The notes below the pieces were generated by a model. It had not been told where the DNA came from. It searched no databases and worked only from the letters and a program-made list of their open reading frames with translations. This document shows, one piece after another, positions 19,563 to 28,925 of a stretch of 64,000 bases of DNA. Each line of letters opens with the position of its first letter. The stretch's first letter is position 1. The translations under genes and the position numbers were made by a program. This stretch comes from CAILZL01 sp049840395 (GTDB taxonomy: Bacteria; Pseudomonadota; Gammaproteobacteria; Steroidobacterales; Steroidobacteraceae), in contig JASGLD010000001.1 of the NCBI GenBank assembly GCA_049840395.1, positions 1 through 64,000 on the forward strand. The letters run 5' to 3'.

Positions 19563-20771
19563 ATGCGTATACACAATGGTCTGGCGCTAAGCCTGTTGAG
19601 TCTGTCGATGGTGTTGGTGGGGTGTAAAACTGCACCGCCACCGGTGGTGATTGCCGAACCGCAGCCGGTGGTGCCGCAAACGCCGGTGGATCCGCTGGCG
19701 ACACACCTGTTCAAGATTGCCGATGACGACAAGGTGATCGGTGAAATTCAGGTCACCACCGCGACCCAGGAAGACACCCTCTCCGACATCGCACGACGTT
19801 TCAATCTCGGTTATGAAGAACTGGTGCGCGCCAATCCCGGTGTGGATCCATGGGTGCCCGGCGCTGGCCGTGAAATCGTGCTACCGACTCAGTTCGTATT
19901 GCCGGATGCGCCGCGCGAAGGCTTGGTGGTGAATCTTGCCGCGTTGCGAGTGTTCTATTTTCCTAAGCGCGAGCCGGGAGAATTGCAGACGGTCATCACG
20001 CATCCCATCGGTATCGGCAAAGTCGGTTGGACGACTCCCGAAGGCGTTACCAAAGTCGTCAGCAAGCGCAAAGATCCGGTGTGGACACCGCCTGCTTCGG
20101 TGCGCAAGGAGCATGCAGAGCGCGGCGACCCGCTACCCAAAGTGGTCCCCGCCGGTCCGGATAATCCTCTGGGCGCATTTGCGATGAATCTTGGTTGGTC
20201 GGGATATCTTATCCACGGCACCAATAAACCTTATGGCGTGGGCATGCGTTCCAGCCATGGTTGCCTGCGTTTTTATCCGGAAGACATTGCCTTGTTGTTC
20301 AATGAAATTCCCATCGGCATGAAGGTGCAGGTAGTGAATCAGCGCCTCACCTATGGCTGGCATGATGGCAAGTTGTATGTGCAGGTCATGCCGCCTAGTG
20401 AGGAAGAGCTGGATGTGCAGAAAACTTCCGGCAAGGTCACCAATCAAGTGTTGAATGACGCCATCATCGAGCAAGTAATGCAATTGGCTCAGCAGCATCA
20501 AGTGGCGGTGGATATCGAACAGGTAAGGCAACTGGCGCAGCAACAGACCGGTGTCACCACGCCGGTGTCCAGCAAACAGACGCAGGCGCAATACCTGGCT
20601 CAGGCACGGCATGTAGAGAATCGTGTGCCTGCCGGCGCCACTTGGAACGGCAACAAGGAATTATTGGTGACGGCGGAAGAGTTCGAAGCCATGCGTGATG
20701 GCGTGATTCTGCCCAAGAAAGAAACGGTCAAGCCGAGCGCTAAAAGTACCGCTAAAAAGAAAGCCACCTGA
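19563..20771 (+). CDS. L,D-transpeptidase with LysM domain, lipoprotein
   Basis: 402 residues. The N-terminus is a lipoprotein signal (SLLSLSMVLVGCKT). A LysM domain (TATQEDTLSDIARRFNLGYEELVRANP) is followed by the YkuD catalytic domain: VNLAALRVFYFPK, HPIGIGKVGWTTPEG, IHGTNKPYGVGMRSSHGCLRFYPEDI, with His232 and the nucleophile Cys234. The C-terminus is a Gln-rich, then Lys-rich extension (SAKSTAKKKAT). It would crosslink peptidoglycan 3-3 or attach proteins in the periplasm, as ErfK/YbiS enzymes do. ATG 19563 is preferred over 19554. It is followed by two hairpins that separate it from convergent rhlB. Confidence 0.94.
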   Translation: MRIHNGLALSLLSLSMVLVGCKTAPPPVVIAEPQPVVPQTPVDPLATHLFKIADDDKVIGEIQVTTATQEDTLSDIARRFNLGYEELVRANPGVDPWVPGAGREIVLPTQFVLPDAPREGLVVNLAALRVFYFPKREPGELQTVITHPIGIGKVGWTTPEGVTKVVSKRKDPVWTPPASVRKEHAERGDPLPKVVPAGPDNPLGAFAMNLGWSGYLIHGTNKPYGVGMRSSHGCLRFYPEDIALLFNEIPIGMKVQVVNQRLTYGWHDGKLYVQVMPPSEEELDVQKTSGKVTNQVLNDAIIEQVMQLAQQHQVAVDIEQVRQLAQQQTGVTTPVSSKQTQAQYLAQARHVENRVPAGATWNGNKELLVTAEEFEAMRDGVILPKKETVKPSAKSTAKKKAT

Positions 20772-20822
20772 GTAGGTGGCTTGGTAGCTGGAAGCAAACA
20801 TCGACTGACTCAGTCGATGTTT
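20761..20822. terminator. Two hairpins between convergent genes
   Basis: A nine-base stem (20761-20769 with 20774-20782) overlaps the L,D-transpeptidase stop, and a second palindrome pairs AAACATCGACTGA (20796-20808) with TCAGTCGATGTTT (20810-20822). The second has T-rich flanks on both strands and can act bidirectionally for the convergent gene pair. Confidence 0.7.
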
Positions 20823-20838
20823 CTTGAAACCGCTGCCG

Positions 20839-22515
20839 CTACTTGCGGCCCATGCGACTAAACAGATTCTTCACAAAGCGTCCCACCTTGGCGACCACGC
20901 CGGGTCTTGGTGCCGGTTGTTGCGGCACTACGCGTTGCGCATGTTGTTCCGGTGCACGTTGCTGACGATGACCATCCTGGCGATGGCCGCTGCGACGCGC
21001 GTCGTGACGTCCCTGGCCCTCGCGTCGTGGTGCATTTCCGTGAGGATGATGACCTTGATTGCTGCGTTGGTTGTGATGACGGCCTTGCTGCGTATTCTGA
21101 CCCTGCTGAGCGTTGGCTTCCTGACGCGGCGAGCCATTGCCCTGCGAGTGACGCTGTTCATTGCTTGAGGAGCCATGACGTGGACGGCGATTTTGACTGC
21201 CTTGATGACTGCCCTGATTGCTATGCGGTCGTGGTCCTTGACCATGACTCTGACCTTGACCACCGCTACGCCGCTGACCGCCTCGACCGCCGCGGCGGTC
21301 GCCTTCGAATTCGCGTTTGCGACGCGGTGCGGCGGGCGCCAGCTCCGCCAGCAATTCCGGCGTCACGGACGCAACCGGGATCTTGCGGCCGATATACGAC
21401 TCGATATCCGGTAGCGTGATGACGTATTCCTCGCAGCCCAGGCTGATGGCGTCGCCATCGGTGCCGGCACGTGCGGTACGACCGATGCGATGCACATAGT
21501 CTTCCGGATCTTGCGGCAGGTCGTAGTTGAATACATGCGTAACGTCGGGAATGTGCAGGCCACGCGACGCGACGTCGGTGCCGATCAGTACGGCCAGCGA
21601 GCCTTCGTGAAAGTCGCGCAGCATGCGCAGTCGCTTCTGCTGCGGCACATCGCCGGAGATGGCCTCGGCATTAATGCCATTGCCACGCAGCAAGGCTTCA
21701 ACGTCTTCCGCGGCACGGCGCGTGTTGACGAACACCATGCTGCGCGTCGGATCTTTTTGTTTGAGCAGACCCACCAATAGGCGCGGTTTCTCGTCGTTTG
21801 ACGGGTAGTAGATGACTTGGCGGATACGCTCCACCGTCATCTTGTCCGGTTCGATGCGCGTCAATTGCGGGCTGTTCATATGCTCGTAAGCCAGCTCCAG
21901 CACGCGCTGCGACAGGGTGGCCGAGAACAGCAGATTCAATCTCTTATCCGGCGCCGGCATGCGTCGCAGGATGTAGCGAATGTCGCTGATGAAACCCAGA
22001 TCGAACATACGATCGGCTTCATCCAGCACCACGACCTGGGTGAAGCTCAGGTCGATTACATGTTGTTTGTAGAAATCGATGATACGGCCGGGGGTGCCGA
22101 TCAGCACATCGACGCCGTCTTCCAATTGACGCTTCTGCTTCTCGAAATCGATGCCGCCGAAAGCCAGGCCCAGGCGCAGCCCGGTGTGCTGTCCCAGTGG
22201 CACGGCATCGCTATGAATCTGCACTGCCAATTCGCGAGTGGGTGCCAGGATGACGGCGCGCGGCGCGTTGAGTTTGCGTTCCGCCGGTACCGCTTCGCGC
22301 AACAGTCGCGCAAACATCGCCACCAGGAAGGCCACGGTTTTGCCGGTACCGGTTTGTGCCTGACCGGCCACATCCAGGCCGGCCAGTGCGTGCGGCAGGG
22401 TTTGCGCTTGAATCGGCGTGCAACGCTCAAAGCCGGCATCCGCCAGGCCTTTTTGCAACGGTTCGGGCAGGTTCAGTCCGGTGAAGGACAGATCAGTCAA
22501 ATGAGAATCAGCCAT
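20839..22515 (-). CDS. rhlB: DEAD-box ATP-dependent RNA helicase RhlB
   Basis: 558 residues from ATG 22515 (MADSHLTDLSF). Motifs: Q-motif (GFERCTPIQAQTLP), Walker A AQTGTGKT (53-60), PTRELAVQ, GTPGR, DEAD (165-168), SATL, then VFVNTRRAAEDVEALL, GTDVASRGLHIPDV and HRIGRTARAG. The DRMFDLGFISDIRYILRRMP and CEEYVITLPDIESYIG segments are RhlB-like, and the divergent position beside trxA-rho matches RhlB in other gammaproteobacteria. The last 190 residues are a low-complexity Arg/Gly/His/Gln/Asn tail ending FVKNLFSRMGRK, probably RNA- or RNase E-binding. It unwinds RNA in the degradosome. The frame extends upstream to 22707, but the extra residues do not resemble the family. Confidence 0.93.
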   Translation of the reverse strand: MADSHLTDLSFTGLNLPEPLQKGLADAGFERCTPIQAQTLPHALAGLDVAGQAQTGTGKTVAFLVAMFARLLREAVPAERKLNAPRAVILAPTRELAVQIHSDAVPLGQHTGLRLGLAFGGIDFEKQKRQLEDGVDVLIGTPGRIIDFYKQHVIDLSFTQVVVLDEADRMFDLGFISDIRYILRRMPAPDKRLNLLFSATLSQRVLELAYEHMNSPQLTRIEPDKMTVERIRQVIYYPSNDEKPRLLVGLLKQKDPTRSMVFVNTRRAAEDVEALLRGNGINAEAISGDVPQQKRLRMLRDFHEGSLAVLIGTDVASRGLHIPDVTHVFNYDLPQDPEDYVHRIGRTARAGTDGDAISLGCEEYVITLPDIESYIGRKIPVASVTPELLAELAPAAPRRKREFEGDRRGGRGGQRRSGGQGQSHGQGPRPHSNQGSHQGSQNRRPRHGSSSNEQRHSQGNGSPRQEANAQQGQNTQQGRHHNQRSNQGHHPHGNAPRREGQGRHDARRSGHRQDGHRQQRAPEQHAQRVVPQQPAPRPGVVAKVGRFVKNLFSRMGRK

Positions 22516-23056
22516 TGGCCTTCTAGTTTGTAAGAGTTCGTAAGTTAAGTACGTTTCATGAACAGGTCGATCATCTGGTCGATTATCGGCTGATTCATGA
22601 ACGCAATGCACATTGCTTTTGGGACACGCGATATGTGATTGATTGTAGGCGGGCTTGCAAATTGCAAATTCGCCAGCTTTAATACCACCCACGAAGCGGA
22701 TCGCCAATCGCCATTTGCCAATTTAATTTCTCTGGCTGTGGCTCAGCGGACAAATCCGGATCTTCCCAACCAATCACTCAGTAGCTGGCTCTGCAACACT
22801 AATCCCCTAACAGGGTGCGTTCCAAACATCGAGCAAGAGTACCGCGCATACTGGAGGCGCCCAAGCCGCAATTGTGCCTGACGCGCCAGCCAATCGTCAC
22901 CCTTTCTGGGCCGCGCGCGCTTGTTTCCCTTAAGTCACGCACCGCTTAATTTCCCGATACGCTCCATTTTCAATCTCAAAATCCCAATTTCAATTTCCCG
23001 ATCTCAATCCATGTTCCATTTCCCTGTTCGAACCGAAGTCACTAGAGGTAACCCCG
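22516..23056. other. Long rhlB/trxA intergenic region with C-rich, G-poor tract
   Basis: About 540 bases between divergent rhlB and trxA. From about 22945 to 23035 the forward strand is strongly pyrimidine-rich and G-poor, with repeated TTTC, CCC and CAATTTC steps. That is the composition of a Rho utilisation (rut) site. It sits immediately upstream of trxA-rho, so it could serve autogenous attenuation of rho. AAATTGCAAATTC-type short repeats occur near 22655. No gene is supported here. Confidence 0.45.
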
Positions 23057-23386
23057 GTGAGTAGCGATTTAATTGTCCATGTCACGGACGCCAGTTTCGA
23101 GGCCGACGTATTGCAGTCCAAGAAGCCGGTGTTGCTGGATTTCTGGGCCGAGTGGTGCGGACCCTGCAAAATGATTGCACCGATGCTCGATGAAGTGGCT
23201 GCCGAATATCCGGACAAGCTGACCATCGCCAAGGTCAACATCGACGAAAACCCCAAGACCCCGCAGCGTTTTAACGTGCGTGGTATTCCGACACTGATCC
23301 TGTTCAAGAACGGTCAGGTCGAAGGCCAAAAGGTTGGCGCCTTGCGTAAAGCCGATCTCACTGCATTTTTGGATGGCAAGCTGTGA
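23057..23386 (+). CDS. trxA: Thioredoxin 1
   Basis: 109 residues with the active site WCGPC (Cys34 and Cys37), the DFWAEWCGPCKM context, the cis-Pro loop RGIPTLILFKNGQ and the usual length of thioredoxin 1. It is a cytoplasmic protein disulfide reductase. Start is GTG 23057 with AGAGGTAA upstream. Its stop overlaps the GTG of rho, so the two are coupled. The trxA-rho order with divergent rhlB is a classic gammaproteobacterial arrangement. Confidence 0.96.
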   Translation: MSSDLIVHVTDASFEADVLQSKKPVLLDFWAEWCGPCKMIAPMLDEVAAEYPDKLTIAKVNIDENPKTPQRFNVRGIPTLILFKNGQVEGQKVGALRKADLTAFLDGKL

Positions 23387-24876
23387 GAGGCTATTTAGGT
23401 AACCAGGCTCGGGGGAACCGCCAAGGCGGTAACAATGGCGGTAATGGTGGCAGCGGTGGCGGCAACCGCGGTAATCGCCCACCACGCGGCGAGGGACGCG
23501 GTCCGCGCCCGCGTCATCGCAATAATCAAAACGAAGGCCTGCCGCAGGACGATTTTCTCGATAACGACGATGTAGGCATTGTCTCCGCTGCGGAGCTGGC
23601 GGCCTCGCGTCAATCCATGAACCTCACCACGCTGAAGCTCAAGCCCATCGGTGAGCTGGTGGAAATGGCGCAGCGTCTGGGCGTGGAGAACATGGCCCGT
23701 TCGCGCAAGCAGGACATCATCTTTGAAATTCTTAAAGCGCATGTTCGCAGCGGCGAAACCATTTATGGCGAAGGCGTGCTGGAAATTTTGCAGGATGGCT
23801 TTGGCTTCCTGCGCTCATCGGAAGGTTCGTATCTGGCCGGTCCCGATGATATTTACATCAGTCCCTCGCAGATTCGTCGCTTCAATCTGCGCACCGGCGA
23901 TTCCATCTCCGGGCTGATTCGCCCACCTCGCGAAGGCGAACGTTACTTCGCCTTGCTGAAGGTTGGCGAAATCAATTTCGATTCGCCCGAGAGCGCGCGC
24001 CACAAGGCCTTGTTCGAAAATCTCACGCCACTGCATCCCACCAAGCGCATCAAGCTGGAACGCGGCACCGGGTCGACCGAAGATCTGACCGCACGTGTGA
24101 TTGAGCTGGTAGCGCCCATCGGCAAGGGTCAACGTGGTTTGATCATCTCGCCGCCCAAGGCCGGTAAGACCATGCTGCTGCAAAACATTGCCAGCTCCAT
24201 CTCGGCCAATCATCCTGAGGTTTACTTGATCGTGCTGCTCATCGATGAGCGTCCCGAAGAAGTGACCGAGATGACCCGCACCGTGCGCGGTGAAGTGGTG
24301 GCCTCGACCTTCGACGAACCAGCCAGCCGTCACGTGCAAGTGGCCGAAATGGTCATCGAAAAAGCCAAGCGTCTGGTGGAACACAAGCGCGATGTGGTGA
24401 TCCTGCTCGACTCGATTACGCGTCTGGCGCGTGCTTACAACACCGTAGTGCCCAGCTCCGGCAAGGTGCTCACCGGTGGTGTGGACGCCAATGCATTGCA
24501 ACGTCCCAAGCGTTTCTTCGGTGCGGCGCGCAATGTAGAAGAGGGTGGTTCATTGACCATCCTGGCCACGGCGCTGATCGACACTGGTTCGCGCATGGAC
24601 GACGTGATTTATGAAGAGTTCAAGGGCACCGGTAACTCGGAAATCCATCTGGATCGTCGCGTTGCTGAAAAGCGCACCTTCCCGGCAGTGAACATCAATC
24701 GTTCCGGCACACGCCGTGAAGAGTTGATCACCAGCCAGGATGAGCTGGCCAAGATCTGGATTCTGCGCAAGCTGCTGCATCCGATGGATGAACTGGCAGC
24801 GATCGAGTTCCTGCTCGACAAGATGAAGGACACCAAGACCAACGGCGAATTCTACGATGCGATGAAGCGTGGTTGA
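23383..24876 (+). CDS. rho: Transcription termination factor Rho with Gly/Arg/Asn-rich N-terminal extension
   Basis: Hexameric RNA helicase that terminates transcription. From GTG 23383 the protein is 497 residues; its first 50 are mostly G, N and R (GGNNGGNGGSGGG and RPPRGEGRGPRP), followed by an acidic linker (DDFLDNDDVG) and then the canonical start MNLTTLKLKPIGELVEMAQ at residue 79 (ATG 23617). The rest is standard: N-terminal OB fold, LARAYNTV, Walker A PPKAGKT with Lys262, LLIDERPEEV, and the end DAMKRG. The unusually biased yet open N-terminus that overlaps trxA's stop suggests it is translated; alternatively ATG 23617 is the start. Confidence 0.96.
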   Translation: MRGYLGNQARGNRQGGNNGGNGGSGGGNRGNRPPRGEGRGPRPRHRNNQNEGLPQDDFLDNDDVGIVSAAELAASRQSMNLTTLKLKPIGELVEMAQRLGVENMARSRKQDIIFEILKAHVRSGETIYGEGVLEILQDGFGFLRSSEGSYLAGPDDIYISPSQIRRFNLRTGDSISGLIRPPREGERYFALLKVGEINFDSPESARHKALFENLTPLHPTKRIKLERGTGSTEDLTARVIELVAPIGKGQRGLIISPPKAGKTMLLQNIASSISANHPEVYLIVLLIDERPEEVTEMTRTVRGEVVASTFDEPASRHVQVAEMVIEKAKRLVEHKRDVVILLDSITRLARAYNTVVPSSGKVLTGGVDANALQRPKRFFGAARNVEEGGSLTILATALIDTGSRMDDVIYEEFKGTGNSEIHLDRRVAEKRTFPAVNINRSGTRREELITSQDELAKIWILRKLLHPMDELAAIEFLLDKMKDTKTNGEFYDAMKRG

Positions 24877-24903
24877 TTTGCGCTAAAAGTCTTGTTTGAT
24901 ATG

Positions 24904-24934
24904 AAGGCGCAGTCGGTAACGACTGCGCCTTTTT
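24904..24934 (+). terminator. Terminator of rho
   Basis: Twelve-base stem (24904-24915 with 24920-24931), GTAA loop, then T residues, 27 bases past the rho stop. Confidence 0.93.
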
Positions 24935-24972
24935 GTTTGAACGGAATTTTATTTATTCCGTTCGCATTTGGC

Positions 24973-25986
24973 TTAATTTAAAGCTAAGCCAGCACGTGGC
25001 CATTCCATGCTGACTAACTTGCCGCTAGTGGTGAGTGTAATGAATGCCGTGCGTCGATCTTTGCCGCCGAAGCCAATGCTGGTGACGAACTTCTCCGGAA
25101 AGTCGACACGTTCGCTGCGGCCATCGGGTGCAATCACCGTGATGCAACCCGTGCCGGTATCTGCAAAATTCAACGTGCCTACCGCGAGATAGCCTTGGCT
25201 ATCCAGAGCGAGTGAATCGAATCCGGTGTTATCCATGCCGTGCGCGTGAATGCGCGATATTGCTGTGCCTTTAGCATCTTTGAGCAACTCGCCTGGCGCA
25301 ACAATGGTGAAGGCATGAATTTGCGGACTACGTGTGGTGGCGACGAACAGCGTCTTGCCATTGGCTGATAGTGCGATGCCATTTACCTGTGGCAGGCCAC
25401 AAACGAATTTGATCTGCGATCCATCGGCCTTGGCCCAATTAATTGAACCGCTCTGTGCTTGCCCAGCCACCACGGCGCCGGGATCGGTAAACCAGAAACC
25501 GCCACTGTGATCGAACACCAGATCATTTGGTGCGCGTAAAGGCTGATCGCCTAGCTTGAGATAGAGATCGCGATGTTGGCCGGTGCGCAGATCGACACGC
25601 TGTAGGGAGGCGATGCCCGGTTTGTCCAACGGGCCGCTGGGCATGATCAATGCGCCTTGCCGTGCGAATTTGAAGCCACCGTTGTTGCAGACATAGGCCG
25701 CGCCATCAGGGCCGATGGCTACGCCATTGGGTGCGCCGCCCAATTCTGCGATTACTTCAATATTGCCCTTGGTGACGCGCGACAGCGTGCCGCGCGCCAT
25801 TTCGCATACCAATATCGAACCATCTGTTTGCGGCTTGGGCGCCTCAGGCGCCTGTAGTCCTTCCGCTACCACGGTGAACGCTGCAGCCCGAGTAAAGTTG
25901 GGCAACAAGGAGGCACAGGCTGCAGCGGATGCACCCAGTAGCAGATCGCGGCGTTGTTTTCGGATCGATACCGATGATGTGTCCAT
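24973..25986 (-). CDS. SMP-30/gluconolactonase family beta-propeller protein, Tat-exported
   Basis: 337 residues from ATG 25986 (MDTSSVSIRKQRRDLLLG). The twin-arginine signal KQRRDLLLGASAAACASLLP precedes a beta-propeller with SMP-30-like blades: GAPNGVAIGPDGAAYVCNNGG, RAPNDLVFDHSGGFWFTDP, QVNGIALSANGKTLFVATT and DSLALDSQGYLAVGTLNF. Such proteins hydrolyse lactones or bind calcium; the acidic metal ligands (N in PND, D in WFTDPG) are visible. It is convergent with rho and divergent from the DUF1800 gene. Substrate unknown. Confidence 0.88.
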   Translation of the reverse strand: MDTSSVSIRKQRRDLLLGASAAACASLLPNFTRAAAFTVVAEGLQAPEAPKPQTDGSILVCEMARGTLSRVTKGNIEVIAELGGAPNGVAIGPDGAAYVCNNGGFKFARQGALIMPSGPLDKPGIASLQRVDLRTGQHRDLYLKLGDQPLRAPNDLVFDHSGGFWFTDPGAVVAGQAQSGSINWAKADGSQIKFVCGLPQVNGIALSANGKTLFVATTRSPQIHAFTIVAPGELLKDAKGTAISRIHAHGMDNTGFDSLALDSQGYLAVGTLNFADTGTGCITVIAPDGRSERVDFPEKFVTSIGFGGKDRRTAFITLTTSGKLVSMEWPRAGLALN

Positions 25987-26209
25987 GGATCCCCGTCTTG
26001 CGCGCAAATCCACCGCGCTGTTTTGATTGTGGTACGCCATCCTGGCATGCGTCCCTGCGGTGCGACAACGCAACTTCCACCGCCATTCCGGTGGCTGCGA
26101 GACGGCCATGAAACTCACGAGTCAACCAACGGCCTGCCCCTGCGTTACTCTCACCAATGACCATCCAGAATGACCATCCGGGTCGATATCCGGACTACAG
26201 CGGGGATCT

Positions 26210-27643
26210 ATGACCAACACCGAAGCAGTCATTGCCGCCAATCGCTTTGGTCTGGGTGCGCGGCCCGGCGAATTGCAGCAGATCCAAGCCGATCCGCGTG
26301 GCTGGTTGAAGGCGCAAGTGAAGGGTGAGCGTGCACTACCTGCGGCCATCAAGAGTTTGCCGCCCTCCAATGTGGTGTTTCAGGAGCAGATCGAGGCGCT
26401 TAAAGAAAAGCGCATGGCCAAGAAGGAAGCAGCCGAAGACGAGAACAATACTGCGGCCAAGCCGGCGGCCGGCATCAAGCGTGGGGCAATCGTCGGCAAC
26501 TATGTCGATCAGGTCGCGGCCCGTTACCAGATTGCCACGCGCAGCGCGGAATCCTTTCGCGAACGTCTGGTGCATTTTTGGACCAATCACTTTGCGGTGT
26601 CGATGGACAAGAACGCAGTGGCGGCCATTGCCGGCACCTTGGAGAACGAAGCGATTCGTCCCAACCTGCATTTAAGTTTTTACGATCTATTGCTGGCCGC
26701 TGACAGTCATCCGGCGATGATTTTGTATCTGGATAATCAAGCCTCCACGGGACCGAACTCGCAATTGGCGCAGTTGGTCAAGCGGCGCGCCAGGCAGGAA
26801 CGCAAGGTCGACATCAATGAGAACCTGGGCCGCGAGATTCTGGAATTACACACGCTGGGTGTGAATGGCGGTTACACCCAGGCGGATGTCACCACCTTTG
26901 CCAAGGTATTGACCGGTTGGTCCGTAGGTGGCGATCAAGGTGCGCGATTGGGTGCTGCGGCCAAGCTCAATGTGGGTGAGGCAGGCAAGTTTGCCTTTCG
27001 CGAGGGATTGCATGAGCCCGGTGCGCAGACGCTGCTAGGTAAGCGTTACAGCGAAGACGGCATCAATCAGCCGAAGGCTGTGCTCAAAGACTTATCGCGT
27101 CATCCTGCTACCGCTCAATTTGTCGCCACCAAACTAGTGCGACACTTCATTGCCGATGAGCCGCCTGCGGCCGCGGTAGATAGAGTAGCCAAGGCGTTTC
27201 GCGATAGCGAAGGTCATTTGCCGACGGTGCATGCTGCTGTGGTGGATAGCGCTGAAGCCTGGGCTCAGGCGCAAACCAAGTTCAAGACACCGCATGAATT
27301 TGTGGTGTCCAGCTTCCGTGCCCTCGACTACGTGCCGGACAAACCGCAGCAGGTGTTGGCGCCCTTTGAGTTGTTGGGACAGCGCCCTTATTCGCCGGGC
27401 TCGCCGGCCGGTTGGGCGGATATCGCCGGTCAATGGGATGGTCCGGATGCGTTGATGAAGCGCATCGAATGGGCCACGCAGATCGGCCAGCGTATCGGTA
27501 CGCGCCGTTCGCCATTGCAATTGGCGGAACAAAGTCTTGGCGCCAGTTTTAACGACCACACGCGCATGGCTTTGAATGGCGCGGCGGACGCGGCGCAGGG
27601 TGTGGTGCTGTGGTTGGTGAGTCCCGAATTTCAACGGCGTTGA
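26210..27643 (+). CDS. DUF1800 family protein
   Basis: 477 residues: AANRFGLGARPGELQQI at the N-terminus, then FRERLVHFWTNHFAVSMDKN, YLDNQASTGPNSQLAQL, ENLGREILELHTLGVNGGYTQADVT, KVLTGWSV, and a C-terminal FEFLLQRPYSPGSPAGWAD-like segment, all typical of DUF1800. No classic signal peptide is visible. DUF1800 genes are paired with DUF1501 genes in many proteobacteria, as here (47-base gap), and the pair is thought to work together in the periplasm; the biochemical role is unknown. Confidence 0.95.
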   Translation: MTNTEAVIAANRFGLGARPGELQQIQADPRGWLKAQVKGERALPAAIKSLPPSNVVFQEQIEALKEKRMAKKEAAEDENNTAAKPAAGIKRGAIVGNYVDQVAARYQIATRSAESFRERLVHFWTNHFAVSMDKNAVAAIAGTLENEAIRPNLHLSFYDLLLAADSHPAMILYLDNQASTGPNSQLAQLVKRRARQERKVDINENLGREILELHTLGVNGGYTQADVTTFAKVLTGWSVGGDQGARLGAAAKLNVGEAGKFAFREGLHEPGAQTLLGKRYSEDGINQPKAVLKDLSRHPATAQFVATKLVRHFIADEPPAAAVDRVAKAFRDSEGHLPTVHAAVVDSAEAWAQAQTKFKTPHEFVVSSFRALDYVPDKPQQVLAPFELLGQRPYSPGSPAGWADIAGQWDGPDALMKRIEWATQIGQRIGTRRSPLQLAEQSLGASFNDHTRMALNGAADAAQGVVLWLVSPEFQRR

Positions 27644-27689
27644 TCAATGTTTGTAGGGGCGAGACCTGTGCGCCCTGTCTGGAGATGTC

Positions 27690-28925
27690 ATGAGCAAATT
27701 CAACTCTTCCATGCCCCGCCGCGATTTTCTGTGTGCCGCAGGCATGGCGGGCATGGCTTCATTGCTGCCACGCATGAGTCTCGCCTATGCAGATACCGAT
27801 TCACGCTTTGTCTTCATCATTCTGCGCGGTGCGCTGGATGGCCTGGCGGCAGTGGCGCCTTATGGTGATGGCAACTATCAACGCGTGCGTGGTGCGTTGG
27901 CACTGCCGACGCCTGGGGCTGCTAATGGCGCATTGAAACTGGATGGCATGTTTGCCTTGAATCCCGCGTTGGCCAATTTGTATGCGCGCTATCAAGCCAA
28001 GGAGTTGCTGGTGGTGCATGCCGTGGCTTCGCCGTATCGCGAGCGTTCGCACTTCGATGGTCAAGACTTGTTGGAAAACGGCACGGCCGCGCCACATGGT
28101 TCGTTGGATGGGTGGTTGAATCGCGCCTTGCTGAGCGTGCCTGGGGCCAAGCCACGTAACACCGAGCAGTTGGCCATCGCCTTCGCGCAGAACGTGCCGC
28201 TGGTACTGCGTGGCGAACAGAAGGTAGGTTCCTGGGCGCCATCGCGCATGCCGGGTACCGACGATGACACCCTGCAGCGTATCGAAGCGCTGTATCAGTC
28301 GGACCCATACTTCCTGAGTCGCCTGCAAACTGCGGTGGCCACAGATGCCATCGCCAATGAAGAGGGCGGCATGGATATGGCCGGTAAGGTCGGGGGCCGT
28401 AATAGCTCTTTGACGCCCATCGTCAGTGCCGCCGGCAAGATGCTCAAGCAGAACGACGGTCCGCGTATCGCGGTCATGGAAGCCACGGGTTGGGATACCC
28501 ACGCCAACCAAGGCGCGGAGCAGGGGCAGCTATTCACGCGTCTGGAAGGCTTGGATAAGGCCATCGAGACGCTGCGTACGGAAATGGGCGGCGCGGCCTG
28601 GAAGAACACGGTGGTGATGGTGGCCACCGAGTTTGGTCGCACTGTGGCCATCAATGGCACGCGTGGCACCGATCACGGCACGGCCAGCTGTTCTTTCCTG
28701 GTGGGTGGTGCGGTGAATGGCGGCAGGGTGGTGGCCGACTGGCCGGGATTGGCCGGTGCCAATCTGTACCAGGGGCGCGATTTGAAGCCCACCACGGATC
28801 TGCGTTCGGTCTTCAAGGGTGTGTTGGGTGCGCATATCGGTGTGAGTGAGGCGGCACTGGAAACCAAGGTTTTTGCCAATAGCCAGGCGGCTCAACCGAT
28901 GATGGATGCGGTGCGCAAGGCATAG
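27690..28925 (+). CDS. DUF1501 family protein, Tat-exported
   Basis: 411 residues. The Tat signal is MPRRDFLCAAGMAGMASLLP at residues 8-28 (RRDFL motif). The DUF1501 body follows: FVFIILRGALDGLAAVAPYG, RSHFDGQDLLENG, GWDTHANQGAEQGQLFTRL, VVMVATEFGRTVAINGTRGTDHGTAS, NGGRVVADWPGL and LRSVFKGVLGAHIG. It is related to sulfatase/alkaline-phosphatase-like folds and partnered with the DUF1800 gene. A GTAGGGGCG partial repeat sits between the two genes (27653-27661). Confidence 0.95.
   Translation: MSKFNSSMPRRDFLCAAGMAGMASLLPRMSLAYADTDSRFVFIILRGALDGLAAVAPYGDGNYQRVRGALALPTPGAANGALKLDGMFALNPALANLYARYQAKELLVVHAVASPYRERSHFDGQDLLENGTAAPHGSLDGWLNRALLSVPGAKPRNTEQLAIAFAQNVPLVLRGEQKVGSWAPSRMPGTDDDTLQRIEALYQSDPYFLSRLQTAVATDAIANEEGGMDMAGKVGGRNSSLTPIVSAAGKMLKQNDGPRIAVMEATGWDTHANQGAEQGQLFTRLEGLDKAIETLRTEMGGAAWKNTVVMVATEFGRTVAINGTRGTDHGTASCSFLVGGAVNGGRVVADWPGLAGANLYQGRDLKPTTDLRSVFKGVLGAHIGVSEAALETKVFANSQAAQPMMDAVRKA

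Noticed and set aside
22740..22870. A tRNA-like GGTGCGTTCC segment upstream of trxA
   Set aside because: No cloverleaf could be drawn and no acceptor stem matches; the similarity is by chance.
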